Assembly: GCA_964553915.1 (NCBI GenBank)
Contig: CAZKMM010000102.1
Location: forward strand, 1 to 9,725
DNA length: 9,725 nucleotides
DNA from: CAZKMM01 sp964553915
GTDB taxonomy: Bacteria; RBG-13-61-14; DRUE01
Direction: 5' to 3'
The position numbers and the translations under genes were made by a program. Below, piece after piece: positions 1 to 5,027 of this stretch (its first letter is position 1; the number at the start of each line of letters is the position of its first letter). The notes below the pieces were generated by a model that ran no database searches, had not been told where the DNA came from, and worked only from the letters and a program-made list of their open reading frames with translations.

Positions 1-324
1 TCCAGATCTTCAATTTTTTGCAGAGTCTGCCTGTATTGCTTCTCCACCTCCTTCTCACTCGACTCCCCTTCTTTCAGAAAATCAGCCAGCACCTGCAAGT
101 CTTCCACAAATGACTGTGCTTCATCATAGGCTTCAGTCCACTTTTTCAGTTCGGAGATTTTCCTGAGCTGCGTTTCCGCTTTCTTTGGGTCGTCCCAGAA
201 GTCGGGTGCACGGGTGATCTTTTCTTCTTCGGTAATTTGTTGACGTTTGCCATCAATGTCAAAGATGCCTCCTCAGCGCATTCATGCGCTTTACCAATTC
301 ATTCACTGCTTCCGGTTGAAACAT
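1..324 (-). CDS. prfB: Peptide chain release factor 2, N-terminal part, with programmed +1 frameshift (3' end outside window)
   Basis: RF2 recognises UGA and UAA stop codons on the ribosome and releases the finished protein. The gene starts at the ATG at 324-322 and reads 21 codons, ending in residues ALRRHL, to an in-frame TGA at 261-259. A +1 shift at CTT-TGA-C lets reading continue as DIDGKRQQIT..., open through base 1. After the shift come the RF2 N-terminal landmarks: LDIDGK, APDFWDDP near residues 38-45, then a charged helical segment (KKWTEAYDEA, FLKEGE). The tripeptide anticodon (SPF) and GGQ motifs lie beyond the window. No Shine-Dalgarno is visible before the ATG, and a Bacteroidota-type promoter element lies upstream. 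Identity is very likely. The gene probably does not come from the same genome as the rest of the window (see findings). Confidence 0.93.
258..273 (-). promoter_or_regulatory. prfB programmed +1 frameshift site
   Basis: On the minus strand the sequence reads AGG AGG CAT CTT TGA C. It has an internal Shine-Dalgarno-like AGGAGG (273-268), three bases, the slippery CTT codon (264-262) and a poorly terminating TGA followed by C (261-258). This matches the spacing of the E. coli prfB element. When RF2 is scarce, the ribosome pauses at UGA and slips +1 from CUU to UUU, so full-length RF2 is made only when needed. The function is inferred from the well-studied homologue. The motif and the open shifted frame are seen directly. 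Confidence 0.93.
275..290 (-). repeat. Inverted repeat just upstream of the frameshift Shine-Dalgarno
   Basis: AGCGCA-TGAA-TGCGCT forms a perfect 6-bp stem with a 4-base loop inside prfB codons 12-17. It ends one base before AGGAGG. In mRNA it would be a hairpin immediately 5' of the internal Shine-Dalgarno. It could be chance, since it lies in coding sequence for a conserved stretch (RMNAL). Confidence 0.5.
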
Positions 325-350
325 GTTTTCTCTACACTTTTCGTTTCAGG

Positions 351-358
351 CAAAGGTA
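351..358 (-). promoter_or_regulatory. Bacteroidota-type -7 promoter element for prfB
   Basis: The minus strand carries TACCTTTG, an exact match to the Bacteroidota -7 consensus TAnnTTTG, 26 bases before the prfB ATG. A clear TTG at about -33 is not visible. Absence of a Shine-Dalgarno before prfB also fits Bacteroidota. This differs from the sigma-70 promoters seen elsewhere in the window. Confidence 0.55.
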
Positions 359-473
359 GAAAAATCTGACGGAAAAATTTATATTCTATAACAGGCATTG
401 TCATCCCTCTGACCATAACTTATCAAACCGTGCCCCGGGAAGCGGCCGGGTGCCTCAGGATCGCTTCATCTTT

Positions 474-527
474 TCATCGAACAGCACATTTCGCCCGATA
501 CGGCAACCGTTTATCCGTCTCTTTCAC
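474..527 (-). pseudogene. Possible 5' remnant of ftsI (17 codons, closed by TGA)
   Basis: Thirty-four bases after the ftsL stop, on the same strand, a GTG at 527-525 follows a purine-rich GAGAGGA with 8-base spacing. It opens a short frame beginning with residues VKETDKRLPYRA and closing at TGA 476-474. This is where ftsI (septal peptidoglycan transpeptidase) would start in an mraZ-rsmH-ftsL cluster, and a short basic N-terminus before a membrane helix would fit. No membrane helix follows. The simplest reading is that the contig leaves the ftsI gene near here through a misjoin or deletion. The identification rests on position and ribosome-binding site only and is weak. Confidence 0.2.
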
Positions 528-561
528 CTTCAACTTCCTCTCCCCCTTCCGATGGGCTCTT

Positions 562-918
562 TCAGGGCAAAGCTACCTGCACCTGCTCTGCTTTTCTGCC
601 CAGACTTATAATCTGGCTCGGCTCCGGATAAACCAGACCCAGCCGGGCACGGGCAATTTTTTCCAGGCGAGCAGGACTCTCTAACCTTGCCACCTCCCCC
701 TTTAATTGATGATTTTTTATCTCCAGCTCTGAGATTTTCTGGTTGAGCTGAGCTATCCGGTATTGCTCTTCCAAAACCTGAGAGCTGGTCCAGACCGAAA
801 ATATCCCGGCTGAAGTTAAAAGCAAAAACCAGAATAAAAAAATGAAAATCGGCAGTTGCTTTTTCGCCTTTAATTGCTGGCGATATAGAGTTCGGGCTTT
901 TTTTAAGCTCGGGCTCAT
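562..918 (-). CDS. ftsL: Cell division protein FtsL (FtsL/DivIC septum initiator type)
   Basis: A 118-residue bitopic membrane protein of the divisome. Proteins of this family bridge FtsB/FtsQ to the FtsW-FtsI peptidoglycan synthase at mid-cell. The basic cytoplasmic N-terminus (residues 1-22) is followed by one hydrophobic membrane segment (about 23-43), then a heptad-like, charge-rich coiled coil (about 48-85, LEEQYRIAQLNQKISELEIK). The ending ARLEKIARARLGLVYPEP is typical of the FtsL/DivIC family. Its ATG overlaps the rsmH stop (ATGA), indicating translational coupling. Primary sequence alone does not separate FtsL from FtsB/DivIC well; the position directly after rsmH decides for FtsL. 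Confidence 0.85.
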   Translation of the reverse strand: MSPSLKKARTLYRQQLKAKKQLPIFIFLFWFLLLTSAGIFSVWTSSQVLEEQYRIAQLNQKISELEIKNHQLKGEVARLESPARLEKIARARLGLVYPEPSQIISLGRKAEQVQVALP

Positions 919-1805
919 TTTATTTTTTCTCCAGCGCGAAGTTTGGCGCTTCTACTTTTTGGATTTTGTTTTTTCTCTTCCCAGGAAGGGGAGAGAGGCT
1001 TTTTGGTTAAAATTTTTAATTCCCCGGCTTTTTCCCGCTCTTTGAAAAAAATTTTTACCAGGCGGTCTTCTAAAGAATGATAGCTGATTACCGCAATTCT
1101 CCCCCCGGCTTTCAGGAAATTAAAAGCTTTTTCCAGCCCCAGCCTGAGCTCCTCCAGTTCCTGATTGACATAAATCCTGATTGCCTGAAAAATCCGGGTG
1201 GCAGGATGGACCCTCTGCTTCCCCCTGGGCACCACCTTCTCCACCAGTTCCGCCAGCTGACGGGTCCTTTTCAGCTCCTCGTTCTGCTCCCGCATCCGAA
1301 CAATCGCTCTTGCCACCCGACGGGAATACCGCTCCTCACCGTATTCTCTGAAAATTTTTTCCAGCTCCCTTTGCTCCAACCTGTTTAAAATCTTCCAGGC
1401 AGGTTCTCCTTGATGAGGATTCATTCTCATATCCAGAGGACCATCCTGGAGGAAACTGAACCCCCGCTCCGGCTCAGAAAGCTGATGCCAGCTTACTCCC
1501 AGGTCAAAATAGACCCGGTCAACCTCTTTAATTCCTGACCGGGCTAAAACCTCATCCAGTTGAGAAAAGCGGGCGTTGAATAATTTTAAATTGGGGGCGA
1601 AGGAGCTCAAGCGTGCCTGGCAAAAAGAAATCGCCTCCGGGTCCCGGTCAATCCCGATTAAAAGTCCTTTTCCTTGTATTCTTTCTAACATTGCCAAAGC
1701 CTGACCTCCGCCCCCAATAGTGGCGTCAACTATCACCATTCCCGGCTCCGGTTCCAAAAGTTCCACCAGCTCCCGGGTAAGTGCCGGTATGTGGTATTCG
1801 CTCAA
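915..1805 (-). CDS. rsmH: 16S rRNA (cytosine1402-N4)-methyltransferase RsmH (MraW)
   Basis: Transfers a methyl group from S-adenosylmethionine to N4 of C1402 in the 16S rRNA decoding centre. The 296 residues carry the family's motifs in order: HIPAL (5-9), the SAM-binding DATIGGGGQA (27-36), GIDRDP (51-56), DLGVSWHQL (101-109), RGFSF and GPLDMRM (about 114-128), FQAIRIYVNQEL, YHSLEDR (242-248) and the C-terminal RSAKLRAGE. The start is TTG at 1805-1803. An in-frame TGA lies three codons upstream and the conserved HIP motif begins at residue 5, so no other start fits. AGGA lies nine bases before it. The TTG overlaps the mraZ stop (TTGA), and the stop overlaps ftsL. The usual GGGGHS appears here as GGGGQA. 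Confidence 0.96.
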   Translation of the reverse strand: MSEYHIPALTRELVELLEPEPGMVIVDATIGGGGQALAMLERIQGKGLLIGIDRDPEAISFCQARLSSFAPNLKLFNARFSQLDEVLARSGIKEVDRVYFDLGVSWHQLSEPERGFSFLQDGPLDMRMNPHQGEPAWKILNRLEQRELEKIFREYGEERYSRRVARAIVRMREQNEELKRTRQLAELVEKVVPRGKQRVHPATRIFQAIRIYVNQELEELRLGLEKAFNFLKAGGRIAVISYHSLEDRLVKIFFKEREKAGELKILTKKPLSPSWEEKKQNPKSRSAKLRAGEKIK

Positions 1806-2284
1806 TTCGTTTCATCCTGCGGTTTTCTCCCTAAAATCTCCACCACATAATCCCGATTGCGGGAAAATTGCTGAGCCAGCTCCTGACTCTTCCAGCTATG
1901 TCTTTCCGGATTCCAGAGCTCAAAAAGATTACCCATTCCAATAATGCAGACCTGCTCCTTTAAATCCAGCTCTTTCCTCCACTGCTCGGGCAAAACCATC
2001 CTGCCCTGACGGTCAACCTCTATGTCCATTAAATTGGCATAGAGATAGCGAAGATAACCGCCAATTTGCTCATCATCCAGGTTGAGTTCTTCAAATGCCC
2101 GCTCCTTTTTCTCCCACTCATCCTCGGGCCAGATGCGGAGACAATCCGGATATCTGACCGCTACCAACCTTCCCACTCCCCGATTTCTTAACGCCTGTTT
2201 GAAATTGCTGGGAAGACTGAGCCTGCCCTGGTCTCCGAGCTTGTGGAGAAACTTACCCCGGAAAGAGATAAGTTTTCTATCCAT
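1802..2284 (-). CDS. mraZ: Transcriptional regulator / division cluster protein MraZ
   Basis: MraZ is a ring-forming DNA-binding protein that controls its own division and cell-wall operon in studied bacteria. The 160 residues contain the two AbrB-like half-repeats expected: DQGRLSLP (18-25) and DRQGRMVLP (91-99), each followed by a basic helix. The ATG at 2284-2282 is chosen because TAGGA lies upstream at good spacing. The longer frame reaching 2350 would run through the -10 and -35 boxes of the promoter. It is the first gene of mraZ-rsmH-ftsL. I see no tandem GTGGG boxes of the kind MraZ binds in E. coli, so autoregulation is not shown by the sequence. Confidence 0.95.
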   Translation of the reverse strand: MDRKLISFRGKFLHKLGDQGRLSLPSNFKQALRNRGVGRLVAVRYPDCLRIWPEDEWEKKERAFEELNLDDEQIGGYLRYLYANLMDIEVDRQGRMVLPEQWRKELDLKEQVCIIGMGNLFELWNPERHSWKSQELAQQFSRNRDYVVEILGRKPQDETN

Positions 2285-2321
2285 AATATTCCTATTTTTT
2301 CCTTTCTGCTCCACTGAACAT

Positions 2322-2350
2322 ATTTTATATTCCAATCCATACCTTGTCAA
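2322..2350 (-). promoter_or_regulatory. Sigma-70 promoter of the mraZ-rsmH-ftsL operon
   Basis: On the minus strand TTGACA (2350-2345) is followed, after exactly 17 bases, by TAAAAT (2327-2322). This is a consensus -35 and a 5-of-6 match to TATAAT. A start near 2315 gives a leader of about 30 bases. T- and A-tracts directly upstream (about 2351-2385) resemble an UP element. Confidence 0.85.
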
Positions 2351-2367
2351 GAAAAAAATGTTAAAAA

Positions 2368-2383
2368 AAGAAAAAATTTTCTT
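2368..2383. repeat. AT-rich palindrome upstream of mraZ
   Basis: AAGAAAAAATTTTCTT is a perfect 16-base palindrome just upstream of the mraZ -35 box. It sits in a very AT-rich tract, so chance or a curved/UP-element sequence is as likely as a protein-binding site. Confidence 0.35.
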
Positions 2384-2426
2384 TATATTTCCATAAATTA
2401 CAATATCTGGAGTTTTTTAATTAAAT

Positions 2427-2442
2427 CCCACAATATTTTGGG
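2427..2442. repeat. Imperfect palindrome in the mraZ-tilS divergent region
   Basis: CCCACAATATTTTGGG has arms CCCA/TGGG around the self-complementary core AATATT, with one mismatched pair. It lies between the two divergent promoters, about 67 bases upstream of the tilS -35 box. Another TGGG occurs nearby at 2451. It could be an operator, but no second copy is seen in the window. Confidence 0.3.
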
Positions 2443-2508
2443 TTTTAAGGTGGGAGAGAAAACTGTTAAAAAAATAAAATTTTTGATTCTGGAATCTGAT
2501 TTTAGGGC

Positions 2509-2537
2509 TTGCCAATCAAAAATAAACAAGTTATAAG
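2509..2537 (+). promoter_or_regulatory. Sigma-70 promoter of tilS, predicting a leaderless mRNA
   Basis: TTGCCA (2509-2514), a 17-base spacer, then TATAAG (2532-2537). The tilS ATG begins only five bases after the -10 box, so transcription would start at or next to the A of the ATG. No Shine-Dalgarno precedes tilS, in agreement. Confidence 0.6.
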
Positions 2538-2542
2538 CAAAT

Positions 2543-3857
2543 ATGATGGATTTGCTGGATAAGGTTCGGGGGACAATTTCCCGCTACCAGATGCTTTCAG
2601 CTAAAAACCGGATTCTGGTGGCGGTATCTGGTGGTCCGGATTCAGTTGCTCTGCTTGACTTATTGGTTCGGCTCAGGGAGGAATATGAGCTGGCTCTGAT
2701 AGTGGCTCATTATCATCATCGGCTTCGGGGCAAAGAGGCAGATAGAGATTTAGAACTGGTAAGGAGCCTGGCGGAAAATTATGGTCTGGAGTTTGTTTAT
2801 TCCTATGCACCTGAAGACTGGTGGAAGGAGAAAAAAGGCTCTCTGGAAGAGGAAGCAAGGAGACTTCGCTATCAATTTTTGGAGGAAAGAGCCAAAGAGT
2901 TTTCTCTGGAGCGGGTCGCTTTGGGGCATAATGCCGGGGACCGGGTGGAGAGTTTTTTCCTGAACTTGCTCCGGGGCTCGGGAATGCTGGGTCTGGCAGG
3001 GATGCCACCAGTTAGGGAAAAATTTATTAGACCTTTAATTGAGACCAGTCGGGAAGAAATCTATGAATATTTAAAAGAAAGAAATCTTCCTTTTCGTCAG
3101 GATGCCAGCAATTTGGATTTGAGCTTTTTACGGAACCGGATTCGCCAGGAGCTGATTCCTCTGCTCAAAGAATACAATCCCAATTTGATTCAGGTTATTT
3201 CCCGCACCTGCGAGTTATTGAGAGAGGATGAAGGGTTTTTAAAAAAATATTTTGCCCGGGAGTTTGAGCAAAGGGCAGAATTCAGAAAAGATGCGGTGGA
3301 ATTCTCAGTTTCGGAGTTTGTGGCTCTGCCCCGGGCAGTTCAGCGGGGATTGATTCGCCGGGCAATTCAGATATTAAAAGGAGATTTAAGAAGGATAACC
3401 GCAGAGCATATCTTTCAGCTGGAGGAGTATCTGGATTCGGAAAAAACCAGTTTTGAGCTAGACCTGCCCGGGGGAATTAAAATTTATAAAAGCTATAATT
3501 CTTTGAGAATTAAAAAAGGAAAAGAAGCAGAAGCGAAATTTTCTCCAAGAGCATTTGAGATTGGCGAAAAGCTGGAGCTTGAGATTTCTCAGGATTTTCT
3601 TCTGGAGCTGAAAAGCGAGTGGAGANNNNNNNNNNNNNNNNNNNNNNNNNNNNNNNNNNNNNNNNNNNNNNNNNNNNNNNNNNNNNNNNNNNNNNNNNNN
3701 NNNNNNNNNNNNNNNNNNNNNNNNNCTGGTAAGCGACCAGCGGGATTTGCTCTGGGTTCCTGGCTATGGGGTTAGTGAGAGGGTGAGAATTAAACCAGAT
3801 TCTCAAAAAATTGCCCGATTGGTTTTAAAACTGAAAAGAAAAAATGCCATCAATTGA
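2543..3857 (+). CDS. tilS: tRNA(Ile)-lysidine synthase TilS, interrupted by a scaffold gap
   Basis: TilS uses ATP to attach lysine to C34 of the CAU-anticodon tRNA-Ile, so that it reads AUA instead of AUG. The N-terminal PP-loop SGGPDS is at residues 29-34, followed by HYHHRLRG (56-63), GHNAGDRVES (128-137), LLRGSG, and the RQDASN...RNRIRQEL segment (about 185-205). The gap at 3626-3725 removes part of the C-terminal domain. After it, the frame starting at 3726 reads LLWVPGYGVSERVRI, the typical TilS ending, and stops at TGA 3855-3857. Reading straight through 100 N instead gives a false end at 3775. Residue 132 is Gly where the family usually has the first Asp of a DD pair. The ATG at 2543 is followed by a second ATG. 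Confidence 0.95.
3626..3725. other. Scaffold gap of 100 N inside tilS
   Basis: Exactly 100 N, a conventional placeholder. The codon before it ends at 3625 and the true frame resumes at 3726, so the real gap must be a multiple of three, not 100. From the family's C-terminal domain I would expect very roughly 50 residues to be missing. Confidence 0.95.
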
Positions 3858-3882
3858 CAAACCGGAAATTAAAAGATAAACA
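3854..3882 (+). promoter_or_regulatory. Possible internal promoter before dprA
   Basis: A consensus TTGACA overlaps the tilS stop codon (3854-3859). After 17 bases comes TAAACA (3877-3882), a poor -10; GATAAA at 15-base spacing is an alternative. It could drive dprA-topA-queC separately from tilS, but the weak -10 makes this uncertain. Confidence 0.3.
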
Positions 3883-3893
3883 AAAGGCTTTAA

Positions 3894-5027
3894 ATGGATA
3901 GTTCAGAGAAACTTCAGCTCTGGCTTCGGCTGGCTCGGGCAAATGGATTGGGTAAGGTAAGGATTAAAAGGCTTTATGAGTATTTTCAAGATATAGAAAA
4001 AATTTTCTCCTGCCCGGAAGATGAGTTTAGAAAAATAACCGGGGCGGGCAAAGGAATTGTCAGAGAGCTTTTCAAAAAAGAGCAGATTGAATTTGCCCAA
4101 AAGGAGCTGGACAAATGCGACCAGCTCGGAGTAAAGCTCATAACTCTTGATTCTCCCCAGTATCCAGAGAATTTATTTCAAATTCCCAATCCCCCTCCGC
4201 TTCTTTACTTAAAGGGCAGGCTGGAGGAAAAAGACCAGCGGGCAGTGGCAGTGGTGGGCTCCAGGAATCATAATGAATATGGAGAGGTAATGGCAAAAAA
4301 ACTCGGCTCCGGACTGGCAAGATACGGGATAACCGTGGTGAGCGGACTTGCCCGGGGGATAGATTCCATTTCTCAGGCTTCAGCTCTGGAAGCTGGAGGA
4401 AGGAGTATTGCGGTTCTGGGGAGCGGAATAGATGTGATTTATCCTCCGGAGATGGCTTCTCTTTATCAGCGGATAGTTGAGCAGGGAGCGGTATTGAGCG
4501 AGTTTCCTCTGGGCACACCCCCGAATCGGGAGAATTTTCCAGAAAGGAACCGGATTATTTCTGGTCTTTCGCTGGGAGTGGTGGTGGCTCAGGCGAGCAA
4601 TCCGAAAAGCGGAGCTTTGCTCACTGCTCGCTGGGCTCTGGAGCAGGGAAGGGTGGTCTTTGCGGTGCCGGGTAATGCCGGAACCGTCTGGGCAAAAGCT
4701 ACCAACCAACTTATCCGCCAGGGAGCAATTTTAGTAGAGGATGCCCAGGATATTGTAGAGGATTTATTTCCTCAACTGGCAATTTCCCAGGATAAAACCG
4801 CTCCACTTTTTTCCTCTCCTCTCCGCCCGGAGTTGACAGAAGTTCAGCAAAGAATTTACTCTTTAATTCCAGAGCCGGAAGAAGGTTCTGTGGAGCTGGA
4901 TAGATTGATTCGCCAGAGCGGGCTGGATTCCAGCCAGGTGCAGTCCGCTTTAATTGAGCTGGAGCTGGAAGGACTGATTGAAAAACTGGCAGGAGGAAAA
5001 TGGCGGAAAAAGCTCATACCAATGTAG
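3894..5027 (+). CDS. dprA: DNA processing protein DprA (Smf)
   Basis: DprA binds incoming single-stranded DNA in natural transformation and loads RecA on it; it is also kept in many bacteria not known to be competent. The 377 residues show an N-terminal helix-hairpin-helix-like region (about 10-65, ending in KITGAGKGIVREL), then the Rossmann-like DprA core: VGSRN (121-125), SGLARGID (150-157), SEFPLGTPP (202-210), FPERNRIISGLS (215-226), SGALLTARWALEQGR (from 239) and TNQLIRQGA. A C-terminal winged-helix-like domain (about 315-375) follows. The core VVxEA element has Gln for Glu (VAQAS). It starts 36 bases after tilS with only a weak AAGG upstream, and its end overlaps topA by 28 bases. The dprA-topA pairing is common in bacteria. 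Confidence 0.95.
   Translation: MDSSEKLQLWLRLARANGLGKVRIKRLYEYFQDIEKIFSCPEDEFRKITGAGKGIVRELFKKEQIEFAQKELDKCDQLGVKLITLDSPQYPENLFQIPNPPPLLYLKGRLEEKDQRAVAVVGSRNHNEYGEVMAKKLGSGLARYGITVVSGLARGIDSISQASALEAGGRSIAVLGSGIDVIYPPEMASLYQRIVEQGAVLSEFPLGTPPNRENFPERNRIISGLSLGVVVAQASNPKSGALLTARWALEQGRVVFAVPGNAGTVWAKATNQLIRQGAILVEDAQDIVEDLFPQLAISQDKTAPLFSSPLRPELTEVQQRIYSLIPEPEEGSVELDRLIRQSGLDSSQVQSALIELELEGLIEKLAGGKWRKKLIPM

Larger units (their letters stand above)
325..561. other. Region without a complete gene between ftsL and prfB
   Basis: These 237 bases hold no open frame with recognisable protein similarity on either strand; the longest plus-strand frame (430-684) overlaps ftsL and looks like a shadow. 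A GC-rich short hairpin (CCCGG at 434-438 with CCGGG at 446-450) has no T-run and is not a convincing terminator. The prfB promoter element lies at the low-coordinate end. No tRNA-like fold was seen. Confidence 0.6.

Noticed and set aside
434..450. GC-rich hairpin as terminator after ftsL or before prfB
   Set aside because: The stem is only five pairs with a seven-base loop and no T-run on either side.
430..684. 84-residue plus-strand open frame
   Set aside because: It lies largely antisense to ftsL, has no ribosome-binding site, and has no recognisable motif.
1802..2350. Longer mraZ reading from an upstream ATG (182 residues)
   Set aside because: The extra 22 codons run through the TTGACA and TAAAAT promoter boxes, and MraZ proteins begin near the residues at 2284.
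4138..4709. Long minus-strand open frames inside dprA (109-126 residues)
   Set aside because: They are antisense to a well-supported gene and show proline/serine-rich, family-less sequence typical of shadow frames.
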